DNA of 64,000 nucleotides, taken from Chryseobacterium angstadtii (GTDB lineage: Bacteria > Bacteroidota > Bacteroidia > Flavobacteriales > Weeksellaceae). The stretch is taken from assembly GCF_001045465.1 (NCBI RefSeq), contig NZ_LFND01000006.1, positions 62,001-126,000 on the forward strand, given 5' to 3'. The translations under genes and the position numbers were made by a program. The notes under the pieces are model-generated. The model saw only the letters and a list, made by a program, of their open reading frames with translations. It was not told where the DNA came from and made no database searches. Positions 1 through 8,172 of this stretch are shown here, one piece after another; the first letter of the stretch is position 1, and the number at the start of each line of letters is the position of its first letter.

Positions 1-686
1 ACTTCCATATTAAAAGAAACCTCAGCCAAAGCATCGGTCAAAACACGCTGTTGTATCTGAACATTCCTAATTTTTGCTGTATTCCAAAATTGTAGCTTTA
101 CATCTTTCCAGATCCCGGCCGTTACCAACCTTGGTCCCCAATCCCAACCGAACTGATACTGGGCTTTTCTCACAAAGCTTCTGGGGGATTCCGGCATGGT
201 AAACGGTACTTTCTTAGCCAGCTCTTTTCCTTCTTTAACCGCAGATTTGAATTTGATCTGCAATATATTGTCTCCCTCTTTCAAAAAGTCTTTTGCAGGA
301 ATTTCCCATTTCCTGAACATATTATCTGTTTTCACAAGCAGTTTTCCGTTCAGATAAACTTCTGCAAAGGTGTCGAGGCCATTAAAAACAAGGTCTATAT
401 GATCATTCCCCAACTCTTTTGAGGTTACCTTAAAATCGGTTTTATATTCCCATTCTTCATTTTCTATCCATTGTCCTTTTTTTTCATTTTCATCCTTGAA
501 TGGATCCGGAATGATTTTATTATTGATCAGATCGAGATGAACGGTCCCGGGAATCTGCGCAGGCAGCCATTTTTGTTCCTGCGTATTTTTGAACTGCCAT
601 TTTTCTAAAGACAAGTTTCTCTCAGATATCTGTGCTGCCATCATATTCTGAATAAAAAGGAAAGCTAAAAGGATAGATCTATTCAT
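1..686 (-). CDS. Beta-mannosidase, GH2 family (N-terminal part, runs off the window)
   Basis: The reading frame is open from an ATG at 686 to the left edge, giving about 228 residues. It begins with a signal peptide (MNRSILLAFLFIQNMMAAQ) and continues as the sugar-binding jelly-roll domain of GH2 enzymes, with typical stretches such as IPGTVHLDLI, VFNGLDTFAEVYLNG, FGWDWGPRLVTAG and GIWKDV. GH2 beta-mannosidases remove terminal beta-mannose, for example from the Man-beta-1,4-GlcNAc core of N-glycans. The catalytic domain lies outside the window. Downstream in the block that reads cutC - mannosidase; a palindromic repeat lies in the 154 bp between them. The glycosylasparaginase at 2139-3134 supports a role in N-glycan breakdown (inference). 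Other GH2 activities cannot be excluded without the catalytic part. Confidence 0.85.
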   Translation of the reverse strand, partial: MNRSILLAFLFIQNMMAAQISERNLSLEKWQFKNTQEQKWLPAQIPGTVHLDLINNKIIPDPFKDENEKKGQWIENEEWEYKTDFKVTSKELGNDHIDLVFNGLDTFAEVYLNGKLLVKTDNMFRKWEIPAKDFLKEGDNILQIKFKSAVKEGKELAKKVPFTMPESPRSFVRKAQYQFGWDWGPRLVTAGIWKDVKLQFWNTAKIRNVQIQQRVLTDALAEVSFNME

Positions 687-733
687 TAAGGAATTGATTT
701 ATAAATTTATAGTAAAAGCCTTAAACACCTATT

Positions 734-815
734 TTGTCATTCCGAGGAACGAAGGAATCTCTATTATTATTTCTTGAGATTCTTTCACTCCGCTTTGCTT
801 CGTTCAGAATGACAA
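734..815. repeat. Imperfect palindromic intergenic repeat (GTCATTC type)
   Basis: The left arm starts TTTGTCATTCCGAGGAACG and the right arm ends CTTCGTTCAGAATGACAAA. Their reverse complements match except for a small insertion, and an inner GGAATCTC/GAGATTCT pair extends the stem. It lies between cutC and the beta-mannosidase gene. Repeats with this kind of sequence are dispersed in many Bacteroidota and other genomes; only one copy is in this window. It could act as a transcript hairpin between the two genes. Confidence 0.7.
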
Positions 816-840
816 ACGTTGTTCCTATCACTTCTAAAAT

Positions 841-1503
841 TTAACTTTTTTTCAAAGCTATAATTTCATCTGCGCTGGCAAAAGCTCCGCCGTTTGTGAT
901 CGCTGAGGAGTGAAAATAGCCGGCATTGGTAAATTCTCTGATCTCTTGTATATTCGTTGAGCGAAGTCCTCCTCCAATCAGGATTTCAATTCTCCCATTC
1001 GAAAGTTCAACCAGTTTTTTCAGATTTTCTTTGCCTTCTGAAACGTTGGGTTTCTGGCCTGAAGTGAGAATGGTTTTGAAACCGCAATCAATTACCTTTT
1101 CCAGAGAATCTTCCAGGTTGTTTGCTCTGTCGAAGGCCCGGTGGAAAGTACATGGAAGTGGATTGGCAAGGTCTATCAATGTTTTGTTCTGCTCAAGGTT
1201 TACTTCATCATTTTTATCAAGAAGACCAAAAACAAAACCATCAACATCTAAAGATTTTAAATGGATCAGATCTTTTTTCATTTGTTCCAGCTCTTCTTCT
1301 GAATAGGTAAAATCTCCGCCTCGAGGCCGGATCATTACAAAAATCGGGATGTTTATTTTTGCTCTGAGATCTTTTACGGTTTCAGCATCGGGAGTTGTTC
1401 CTCCTTCGCTTAATCCGTCACATAATTCTATTCTGTCTGCTCCATTTTCAAACGCAATCATGGCTGATTCCGGATTGAAACAGGCTATTTCTATTTTTGA
1501 CAT
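841..1503 (-). CDS. cutC: CutC family protein (named for copper homeostasis)
   Basis: A 220-residue TIM-barrel protein of the CutC family, slightly shorter than the E. coli protein. Family hallmarks are ADRIELCDGLSEGGTTPD near residue 30, MIRPRGGDF near residue 60, TFHRAFD near residue 122 and GGGLRSTNI near residue 178. The family name comes from an E. coli copper phenotype that was later traced to the small RNA MicL encoded at the 3' end of cutC, so the biochemical role of the protein is uncertain. Here it sits between glycosylasparaginase and beta-mannosidase genes on the same strand, which points to glycan metabolism more than to copper (inference). It starts at ATG 1503, 27 bp after the lipoprotein gene. 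Confidence 0.88.
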   Translation of the reverse strand: MSKIEIACFNPESAMIAFENGADRIELCDGLSEGGTTPDAETVKDLRAKINIPIFVMIRPRGGDFTYSEEELEQMKKDLIHLKSLDVDGFVFGLLDKNDEVNLEQNKTLIDLANPLPCTFHRAFDRANNLEDSLEKVIDCGFKTILTSGQKPNVSEGKENLKKLVELSNGRIEILIGGGLRSTNIQEIREFTNAGYFHSSAITNGGAFASADEIIALKKS

Positions 1504-1530
1504 TTTTTTAGACTATTGTATTTTAAATTA

Positions 1531-2070
1531 TTACTGAAGAACATCTGCAATTAAAAAAGAATCATTTTCTTTTGCTATTTTTATTTTAACGGGATATTCT
1601 GCCTTTAAGTTTTCATCGGAAAGTACGGTGTCAAAGAGCATATCCGTTTTACTTTCCGAGATTAGATGACATGTTGAGACCTTTATTTTGTCCCAATCCT
1701 GTGCTGTGATTAAAAATCCGTAACCTATTCCCGCTTTTCCGGTATCAAATTTTCCTTTCCATTTGTCTTGAAATTCTTTCTCGGTAAGACTTCTGTCGAC
1801 ATCCATATCCACATTCATTGCATCGGTTTTATACTCATAATAATCTTTGGTAGTTATTCTCTGCATTTCTTTGTCCAGACTGCCAAGATCTGAGTTAAAA
1901 TAATTTTCAATACTTGTTTCAAGCCATTTTTTGGCCTCTTCAGATTCAGTGGATTTATTTTCAACCTTCACCACTTCCTTCGGAGGAAATTCGGGATGTA
2001 TCGGAGTTTCTTTCTTTTCTTCTTTACATGCAGCCATCATTAAAACGGATGCAATGAGTATTTTTTTCAT
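1531..2070 (-). CDS. Hypothetical lipoprotein
   Basis: A 179-residue protein of unknown function. The N-terminus MKKILIASVLMMAAC is a lipoprotein signal with the lipobox MAAC at residues 12-15, so the mature protein should be lipid-anchored and periplasmic or outer-membrane facing. After a charged linker (KEEKKETPIHPEFPP) comes a mixed alpha/beta region with no motif I recognise. It lies between glycosylasparaginase (68 bp upstream) and cutC (27 bp downstream) on the same strand, so it is probably co-transcribed with cutC. I cannot assign a function. Confidence 0.75.
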   Translation of the reverse strand: MKKILIASVLMMAACKEEKKETPIHPEFPPKEVVKVENKSTESEEAKKWLETSIENYFNSDLGSLDKEMQRITTKDYYEYKTDAMNVDMDVDRSLTEKEFQDKWKGKFDTGKAGIGYGFLITAQDWDKIKVSTCHLISESKTDMLFDTVLSDENLKAEYPVKIKIAKENDSFLIADVLQ

Positions 2071-2138
2071 ATATATTCTGAGTGATACTTGAAAACGTAT
2101 AAAAGACCGTTTCTATTAATTTTTTAAACAAAATATAA

Positions 2139-3134
2139 TTATTTCAAAGCAAATTCCGGTTTTTCCAGACGGTTGCCTTTCTGATCATACACTGCGAAAT
2201 TAAAGCCATCCTGAATACAGTAAGAGCCATATTCCCCTTTTTTGTTTAAGGCTATAAACCCAACCTGGATGTCTTTCAGGTTTTTATTTCTTCTCTGGGT
2301 AATCTTTACAATTCTTTCAACGGCTTCTTTACAGGCTTGCTGAGGATTTCTGCCCTGTCTCATCAGTTCTACCACCAAATGGGTTCCTACCGTACGGATC
2401 ACTTCTTCCCCATGACCTGTGGCTGTAGCTGCTCCTATTTCATTGTCTACAAATAAACCGGCACCAATAATGGGAGAATCTCCTACCCTTCCGTGCATTT
2501 TAAAAGCCATTCCGCTGGTGGTGCATGCCCCGGAAAGATTTCCCTGTGCATCAAGCGCAATCATTCCGATAGTATCGTGGTTTTCGATATTGGCAACGGG
2601 CTTATATTCACTCTTTTTCAACCATTCTTTCCACTCTTTTTCTGATTCGGGGGTAAGAAGGTTTTCTTTTTTAAATCCCTGCGACAAAGCAAACTGAAGT
2701 GCTCCGTCTCCAACCAGCATCACATGAGGTGTTTTTTCCATAACCGCTCTTGCCACGGAAATAGGATTTTTCACATGTTCCAAGCATGCTACAGAACCAA
2801 TATTATAATTTTCATCCATAATACAGGCATCAAGAGTAACCCTGCCATCTCTGTCGGGACGTCCGCCGTAGCCTACGCTCCTTTCTGCAGGGTCCAACTC
2901 TACAAGACGAACTCCTTTTTCCACTGCATCTAAAGCTTTTCCTCCTTTTCCCAGGATAGTCCAGGCTTCTTCGTTAGCTTTCAGTCCGAAATTCCAGGTG
3001 GAAAGCACGATGGGTTTATTGACAGGTAGATTGTTTTCGGGTAATTCATTAGCCATTAAGTCTAATGGATTGATGGCAATTGCTGCTGTTGCAATTCCTA
3101 ATTTTTTGATAAAATTTCTCCGGTTATTGTTCAT
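2139..3134 (-). CDS. N4-(beta-N-acetylglucosaminyl)-L-asparaginase (glycosylasparaginase)
   Basis: A 331-residue Ntn hydrolase of the glycosylasparaginase family. It cleaves the GlcNAc-Asn bond left after N-glycoproteins are digested. The proenzyme splits itself before a threonine, which becomes the N-terminal nucleophile of the beta subunit; here this is T188 in HDTIGM. Further family motifs are VGYGGRPDRDG (residues 87-97), GRVGDSPIIGAG and ATGHGEE. The N-terminus NNNRRNFIKKLGIATAAIA looks like a Tat signal with a twin arginine, so export is likely. The protein resembles the well-studied flavobacterial (Elizabethkingia) enzyme. Crp-type regulator gene 3247-3852 is divergent from it with about 110 bp between. 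Confidence 0.93.
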   Translation of the reverse strand: MNNNRRNFIKKLGIATAAIAINPLDLMANELPENNLPVNKPIVLSTWNFGLKANEEAWTILGKGGKALDAVEKGVRLVELDPAERSVGYGGRPDRDGRVTLDACIMDENYNIGSVACLEHVKNPISVARAVMEKTPHVMLVGDGALQFALSQGFKKENLLTPESEKEWKEWLKKSEYKPVANIENHDTIGMIALDAQGNLSGACTTSGMAFKMHGRVGDSPIIGAGLFVDNEIGAATATGHGEEVIRTVGTHLVVELMRQGRNPQQACKEAVERIVKITQRRNKNLKDIQVGFIALNKKGEYGSYCIQDGFNFAVYDQKGNRLEKPEFALK

Positions 3135-3246
3135 TGTATCTCGAAATTATATAATACCAACAAATATCTTAAAAAAACTTCAATGAAATCCCCGAATCGG
3201 CCAGAGTAATGCTAATTTGTTATTTTTATTTATCTTTACTTTCAGA

Positions 3247-3852
3247 ATGGACACGTTTAAAACTTTCAGGAATATGGCTTTCTTTCAGGAATTATCTGAT
3301 GAGGAAATTCATGTTTTAGTAAGTATGAGCACACCGAAACTGCTTCATAAAAAAGAAAAACTTGCAGTACCGGGCCAGCCTTTCCATCATCTCATTGTAC
3401 TTTCCAACGGTTTGTTACGGTTTTATTTTGATGACGAAAACGGAATCGAGAACAATCTTTTTTTACCCTCAGAAAAAGAAGGAACCATTATGGAAAGCCC
3501 GGAATCATATTCCTCTGATTATGTAAGAAAGTATACCATTGAAGCGGTTATTGAAACTCAGATTTTTCTGTTAAACAGAACAGAATTTGAAGAAATGGCA
3601 TTTCAGCACCGCGGTATCCACAATGTATATCTGAAGTCTTTAAAACAGATTATCAACACATTAAGAGTACGCACGGAACAATTCTGTTCTGAGTCTCCAC
3701 ATTCCCGATATGAAGAATTTATAGAGACCCGCCCTTTTACATCTCAAAATGCCAACAGAAAATATATTGCCAATTTTCTGGGAATTACCCCGAACTCTCT
3801 TTCAAGGATGACCGCCCGTATCCATAAAAAAAGAAACGAAAGAAAAAAATAA
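3247..3852 (+). CDS. Crp/Fnr family transcriptional regulator
   Basis: Starting at ATG 3247 the protein has 201 residues; a TTG ten codons upstream is open in frame but lies in promoter-like sequence (TATCTTTA at 3231-3238), so I prefer the ATG. Residues 1-115 form a cyclic-nucleotide-binding-type beta roll (GQPFHHLIVLSNGLLRFYF). The C-terminal end carries a helix-turn-helix (YIANFLGITPNSLSRM). There are no clustered cysteines for an Fnr iron-sulfur cluster, and the cAMP-contact residues of Crp are not obvious, so the effector is unknown. It is transcribed away from glycosylasparaginase and could control either that block or the efflux genes that follow. Confidence 0.82.
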   Translation: MDTFKTFRNMAFFQELSDEEIHVLVSMSTPKLLHKKEKLAVPGQPFHHLIVLSNGLLRFYFDDENGIENNLFLPSEKEGTIMESPESYSSDYVRKYTIEAVIETQIFLLNRTEFEEMAFQHRGIHNVYLKSLKQIINTLRVRTEQFCSESPHSRYEEFIETRPFTSQNANRKYIANFLGITPNSLSRMTARIHKKRNERKK

Positions 3853-3863
3853 CCTAAGAATAT

Positions 3864-3941
3864 TTTTTCTCATTTTGTTCAGCTTAATTTTGCTTATTCA
3901 AAACACTGTAAAACAAATAATTAAAAGCAAAATGAGAAAAA
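3864..3941. repeat. Inverted repeat with 14-bp perfect arms
   Basis: TTTTTCTCATTTTG at 3864-3877 is the exact reverse complement of CAAAATGAGAAAAA at 3928-3941, with a 50-bp AT-rich centre. It lies just after the Crp-type gene. It could fold as a long-looped transcript hairpin ending that gene, or be a protein-binding site; the loop is long for a standard terminator. The rest of the 222-bp spacer to the DUF3302 gene shows nothing I can name. Confidence 0.6.
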
Positions 3942-4074
3942 TACCATTGGCAAACACTACCTATTATAGAATTATCTTTAATCTTCAATAAGATTCAAAG
4001 CTGCCCACCGGCTATTTATTTTCTGGTTTCTCCGGCAAGCTTTATTTACGTTTAATTTTCATTTTATACATTTT

Positions 4075-4422
4075 ATGCAAAGAATATCCTTACTTCTCTG
4101 CCTGCTGTTATCTTGTAATTTTGTTCAAGCAGCATCAGGTAACATGGAAGACCAAATAGCCGATACCGCTTCATGGCTGATTTTAATGATTTTACCTATT
4201 GCCGGAATTTATCTTTTCTGGAAAGTTCATATTTACCCGGAAAAGGTAGCCGAAAAAAAGAATCACTCTCAATTGAAAGCCATCAAAAGTATGTGTCTGC
4301 TTTCTCTGATTTTTGGAGGGCTCCTGTGGCCTGTGGCCTTAATCTGGGCCAACTACGATTATGATGATCCAAAAAAAGACACCAACAACCCTGAAGAAGA
4401 ATTTAAAACAACAGAAAACTAA
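4075..4422 (+). CDS. DUF3302 family inner-membrane protein (YibI/YiaW-like)
   Basis: A 115-residue protein with a cleavable-looking signal (MQRISLLLCLLLSCNFVQA) and two hydrophobic segments (WLILMILPIAGIYLFW at about 34-49; SMCLLSLIFGGLLWPVALIW at about 71-90). The pattern FWKVHIYPEKVAEKK, LLWP and DYDDP matches DUF3302, the family of E. coli YibI and YiaW. Those proteins are encoded directly before the HlyD-type adaptors YibH and YiaV, exactly as here: the next gene starts 5 bp downstream. Function is unknown; it may hold or gate the adaptor in the inner membrane (inference). Confidence 0.82.
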   Translation: MQRISLLLCLLLSCNFVQAASGNMEDQIADTASWLILMILPIAGIYLFWKVHIYPEKVAEKKNHSQLKAIKSMCLLSLIFGGLLWPVALIWANYDYDDPKKDTNNPEEEFKTTEN

Positions 4423-4427
4423 CAAAT

Positions 4428-5585
4428 ATGCTGGAAATACTCATCGCCATATATGCAGGAATCTGCTGGTTACTTATTAAAAAACTAAAACTTATTCCCT
4501 GGACCTTTACGACGCAGGTCGTAGTATATTCTCTCCCTATTTTCGGGAGCATTGCTTTAATACTGAGCCTAAATTATTTTTGCCCTATCACCTCAGATGT
4601 TAAGGTAGGAAACCGAAGTGTAGATATCACCACCCAGGTTTTGGGAAAGGTAAAAAAGGTATATGTAACCACCAATCAGGAAGTAAAGAAAGGAGATACC
4701 TTATTTGTTCTGGACCGGGAACCTTATTTACAGGAAATTAAATCTCTGGAAGCTAAAATAAGCAATATGAAGGCTACGGTAACCTCTTACGATACGGACA
4801 TCTCTGCATCCAAAAAAAACATTACAGGTTTACAGTCGCAGCTGGATCTTGCCAATAAAAGAGTGAGCCAATACCAGGAATTGGTAGAAGCCGGCGCTGC
4901 CAATAAATTTGATCTGGAACAGGCTATAACGAATGTACAGGATTTACAGTCCCGTATCAGTGCGGCACAATCACAGCAACAGTCTCTGGAAACAAAATCC
5001 AATGCATCCTATGGCGGAGAAAACTCTTCTGTTTCTGAGATCCAGGCGAAATTGGAGCAAGCCAAATGGAATCTATCCCAAACGGTTGTTTTAGCGCCTA
5101 CAGACGGTATTATTCCGAACGTTCAGCTCAATGAGGGTGCTATTATGGCTCCTTTTAAATCAGCGTTTGTATTAATCCAGAAACAGCAGTCTGTTATCGG
5201 TTTCTTTGCTCAAAATGAACTGGAAACAGTGAAAAGCGGAGATGAAGTTGAACTGGCTCTTAAAACAGAACCCGGAAAGGTAGTGAAAGCAAAGCTGGAA
5301 TATGTAATTGATGCTACCAGCCAGGGAATTATGAATAATGCAGGAGGAATGCTTGGAGGAAACGGATCTACGGCAGGACTTCCTGATACAGCCAGACAAT
5401 TGCCGGAAACGGACGGAAAGCTGATCGCTAAGTTTGTATTAACGGACAATCAAAAGCAGCTGACTGTCGGTGCCAGAGGTACGGCGGTGATCTATTCCGA
5501 TCATATTAAACCGCTTCATCTTATCCGAAAAGTAATGGTTCGTGTGAACAGTAAAATAAACTTCCTGATCCTTAAACTTCACTAA
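4428..5585 (+). CDS. HlyD/EmrA-type membrane fusion protein (YibH/YiaV-like)
   Basis: A 385-residue periplasmic adaptor. Two N-terminal hydrophobic segments (about 4-17 and 29-50) are followed by a biotinyl-lipoyl-like half motif (VLGKVKKVYVTTNQEVKKGDTLF, residues ~74-96), a long coiled-coil hairpin (residues ~105-200, Gln/Ser/Ala rich), the second lipoyl half (TVVLAPTDGIIPNV) and a beta-barrel domain. Such adaptors link an inner-membrane transporter to a TolC-type channel. It sits 5 bp after DUF3302 and 1 bp before the outer-membrane channel gene, so all three are one operon. No ABC, MFS or RND transporter gene is adjacent. The double membrane anchor resembles YibH/YiaV more than typical EmrA. 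Confidence 0.88.
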   Translation: MLEILIAIYAGICWLLIKKLKLIPWTFTTQVVVYSLPIFGSIALILSLNYFCPITSDVKVGNRSVDITTQVLGKVKKVYVTTNQEVKKGDTLFVLDREPYLQEIKSLEAKISNMKATVTSYDTDISASKKNITGLQSQLDLANKRVSQYQELVEAGAANKFDLEQAITNVQDLQSRISAAQSQQQSLETKSNASYGGENSSVSEIQAKLEQAKWNLSQTVVLAPTDGIIPNVQLNEGAIMAPFKSAFVLIQKQQSVIGFFAQNELETVKSGDEVELALKTEPGKVVKAKLEYVIDATSQGIMNNAGGMLGGNGSTAGLPDTARQLPETDGKLIAKFVLTDNQKQLTVGARGTAVIYSDHIKPLHLIRKVMVRVNSKINFLILKLH

Positions 5586-5586
5586 A

Positions 5587-6987
5587 ATGTATAAAAAAAT
5601 AATTATAATGGGAGTACTTTCCATAGGTTTAAGCTCTTGTATAGGCTATAAAGAACCCACAAAAGAAAATATAGATCAGCTGAAAAAAGACAGTGAAATA
5701 GCGACTCACATCAATATTCCGGATGACTGGATCTTTGACAGACAGGCCAATGCACGATCCATTTCCTATGAATGGATTACAGACATCAAGACTCCTCAAC
5801 TGGAAGGATTGATTCAAGAGGGAATGCTGCATAATCCGGATCTTATCATTGCAAAGGAAAAGCTGAATCAGATTGAACTGGCGATGGAAATTGCAGGAAG
5901 TGATCTTTACCCGAGTGTGAGCGCGGTGGCCAATACTTCTAATAATCTGGTGAATGAAAGCCAGATCCGACGTCTGGCACTGAAAGCCAGCTGGGAAATT
6001 GATCTTTGGGGAAAGAATAAATCTGCACAAATGGCCAGCACCAGTGATTATTTCACGGCAAAGTACCAAAATATCCTATTGCACCAGTCTATTGCAGGAA
6101 TGATTGCAAAAGCTTACTATCTGAATATTGCAGGAAATATTCAGGAAAATAAAATTGAAAGCTATATTCTTCAATCTAAAGATCTGGAAAAATTATATCG
6201 AATCCAGAAAAAGGTCGGAACAGCTAATGCATTAGATATCTCCAATATATCTGCAGAAATTATTTCGCTGCAAGGCTATCTGGAAAAGGTTAAAAATGCC
6301 AATATTCAATCCAGAAGATCGTTGGAATTGCTTACAGGAAAATATCCTGAAGGGAAACTGGCCACTCAGAATTCCTTTAATCCATTAAAAAATGGGATCC
6401 CCGAGTCTTTTCCACTGGAACTTTTAGAAGGCAGATCTGATGTGCAGGCCAGCCATTTCCAGATAGAAAAGGCTTTTTACGAAGTACAGCAGGCAAAAGC
6501 AGCGAGGCTTCCTTCTCTGAGCATCAGTTCAACTTTGGGAACTGCGGGCAGTAATGTAGAAGCTATAAATTCTTTTTTTTCCAATCCATTATTAAAAGTA
6601 GGCGGCGGATTGGTTTCTCCATTATTCAACGGCGGAAAACTGAAAAAGAATGTGGAAATAAAGAATTCCCAGCAGAAACAAATTGTAGAAGAATATTCAA
6701 AAACAGTGCTGAATGCTTTGAACGAGGTAGAATCTTCTTTAGCCAATCTGCAATCTATCGAGAGACAGCTCACTTATAGTCAAAGTGCCATCAAGGAACT
6801 TGAAAACAATATCAATCTCACTCAAAAGCAGATAAAGGTAGGTGCCAATAACAGTTTTGTACTCATCCGGAAGCAAAGAGATCTTCTTAAAAATGAAATG
6901 AACCTCATCAACCTGGAGCTCCAGTACAGAATAGAACGTATTAATCTGTATATGGCTTTAGGAGCAAAAAACTTTATTTTTTCATAA
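5587..6987 (+). CDS. TolC/NodT-type outer-membrane efflux lipoprotein
   Basis: A 466-residue outer-membrane factor. MYKKIIIMGVLSIGLSSC is a lipoprotein signal (lipobox LSSC, Cys18), as in NodT/OprM-type channels. The body shows the two-fold repeated helical-barrel architecture: ASWEIDLWGKNKSAQ near residue 136 and SPLFNGGKLKKN near residue 343 are the usual family signatures of the two halves. It forms the exit duct for substrates handed over by the adaptor gene, whose stop codon is one base upstream of this start. The strong hairpin at 6998-7033 ends the operon. Substrate cannot be told from sequence. Confidence 0.92.
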   Translation: MYKKIIIMGVLSIGLSSCIGYKEPTKENIDQLKKDSEIATHINIPDDWIFDRQANARSISYEWITDIKTPQLEGLIQEGMLHNPDLIIAKEKLNQIELAMEIAGSDLYPSVSAVANTSNNLVNESQIRRLALKASWEIDLWGKNKSAQMASTSDYFTAKYQNILLHQSIAGMIAKAYYLNIAGNIQENKIESYILQSKDLEKLYRIQKKVGTANALDISNISAEIISLQGYLEKVKNANIQSRRSLELLTGKYPEGKLATQNSFNPLKNGIPESFPLELLEGRSDVQASHFQIEKAFYEVQQAKAARLPSLSISSTLGTAGSNVEAINSFFSNPLLKVGGGLVSPLFNGGKLKKNVEIKNSQQKQIVEEYSKTVLNALNEVESSLANLQSIERQLTYSQSAIKELENNINLTQKQIKVGANNSFVLIRKQRDLLKNEMNLINLELQYRIERINLYMALGAKNFIFS

Positions 6988-6997
6988 TTTCTATACC

Positions 6998-7033
6998 AAA
7001 AGACTGCTGATCAATTTCCGGCAGTCTTTTATA
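6998..7033 (+). terminator. Rho-independent terminator of the efflux operon
   Basis: AAAAGACTGC at 6998-7007 pairs perfectly with GCAGTCTTTT at 7021-7030, leaving a 13-nt loop, followed by a T-rich tail. It lies 11 bp after the outer-membrane channel gene. Confidence 0.8.
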
Positions 7034-7072
7034 TTATACAGCTGGTAAAGCTCAATGATCCGCATCCATTCA

Positions 7073-7561
7073 TCAGTGCGGTAACTTATCTCTGAAATAT
7101 CCGTAGACCCAGGTTCCTGCCACAGCACTCAGAAGTGTAACGGAAACAGCTAAAGCTCCTGTCCCGATCTGAGCGAAAAGCGGTCCGGGACACGCTCCCG
7201 TAATTGCCCAGCCAAAACCAAAGATCAGGCCTCCGTAAATCTGGCCCTTGCTAAATTTCTTAGAAGGAATGTGAATAGATTCCCCGTAAATTGTTTTGAT
7301 ATTCAGCTTTTTAATTAACCAAACTGAAATAATTCCTACAATTACTGCACTTCCGATAATCCCATACATATGAAAAGACTGCAAACGGAACATTTCCTGA
7401 ATCCTGAACCAACTGATGACTTCGGATTTCACGAAAATAATTCCGAAGATAATTCCTGCCAAAAGATATTTGATATTATGATACCATTGATGCTGGAGAC
7501 TGCTTTCATTGGTACATACAGCATCCTGATGACGGATATCTGATTCTTTATAATCTATCAT
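7073..7561 (-). CDS. YeeE/YedE family membrane protein (second of pair)
   Basis: A 162-residue membrane protein with about four transmembrane segments. GGLIFGFGWAITGACPGPL carries the conserved cysteine motif of the YeeE/YedE family, whose best-known members import thiosulfate or other sulfur compounds using membrane cysteines. It is encoded 25 bp after the other YeeE/YedE gene; in Bacteroidota and proteobacteria such half-size proteins are commonly encoded in pairs and probably work together. The substrate (thiosulfate or another sulfur species) is inferred only from the family. Confidence 0.85.
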   Translation of the reverse strand: MIDYKESDIRHQDAVCTNESSLQHQWYHNIKYLLAGIIFGIIFVKSEVISWFRIQEMFRLQSFHMYGIIGSAVIVGIISVWLIKKLNIKTIYGESIHIPSKKFSKGQIYGGLIFGFGWAITGACPGPLFAQIGTGALAVSVTLLSAVAGTWVYGYFRDKLPH

Positions 7562-7586
7562 AAATGATTTTCGTTTAAAAATTAAG

Positions 7587-8162
7587 TTAAAGAGAAAGAA
7601 TGACCGGCAAAATGAAATTAGCCATTATAAAACCACCGATCATAAAACAGATTGTGGCAACTAATGACGGCCATTGCAGATTGGAAAGTCCCATAATTGC
7701 ATGCCCGCTGGTACATCCTCCCGCACATCTCGTCCCGAATCCCACCAGAAAGCCACCGACAACCATCATTATAAAGCCTCTTAAAGTAAAAATGCTTTCG
7801 AAATTCATAAGCTGTACGGGAACCTGATTGGTATAATCTGTAATTCCATATCCCGCCAATTCCGTTTTCAGCTGAGGATTTACTGTAATTTCAGCCGGAT
7901 TGAGGAGAAAATGGGCAGCTATCATTCCTCCGAAAAAAATTCCCAGCACAAAAAACAGATTCCAGACTTCTTTTTTCCAATCGTATTTGAAAAAGCTGAT
8001 TCCCGACGGTATACAGGCAGCACAGATATGTCTCAATGAAGAGCTGATCCCGAAAGATTTATTTCCTAAAATTAAGAGCGCAGGAACGGTAAGTCCAATC
8101 AGGGGGCCTGCTACATACCAGGGCCACGGTTCTTTTATAAGATCCAACATGTATTTATTCAT
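7587..8162 (-). CDS. YeeE/YedE family membrane protein (first of pair)
   Basis: A 191-residue polytopic membrane protein. The segment GFGTRCAGGCTSGHAIMG (about residues 141-158) is the diagnostic YeeE/YedE motif with two cysteines and a histidine, and FFGGMIAAHFL near residue 77 is also typical. It is likely to form a sulfur-compound channel or transporter with the next gene. A near-consensus -7 element (CATCTTTG) lies just upstream on the same strand. The Crp/Fnr gene 8492-9124 points toward it across a repeat-bearing spacer and is a candidate regulator (inference). Confidence 0.88.
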   Translation of the reverse strand: MNKYMLDLIKEPWPWYVAGPLIGLTVPALLILGNKSFGISSSLRHICAACIPSGISFFKYDWKKEVWNLFFVLGIFFGGMIAAHFLLNPAEITVNPQLKTELAGYGITDYTNQVPVQLMNFESIFTLRGFIMMVVGGFLVGFGTRCAGGCTSGHAIMGLSNLQWPSLVATICFMIGGFIMANFILPVILSL

Positions 8163-8172
8163 TTAATTCTCT

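Noticed and set aside
926..1306. Open frame of 126 codons on the plus strand across cutC
   Set aside because: Antisense to a clear CutC gene and with no family resemblance; a shadow frame.
5629..6069. Open frame of 146 codons on the minus strand inside the TolC-type gene
   Set aside because: Lies wholly opposite a well-supported efflux gene and has no signal, motif or start context.
7600..8166. Plus-strand frames opposite the first YeeE/YedE gene
   Set aside because: The minus-strand protein has diagnostic cysteine motifs; the plus-strand frames do not.
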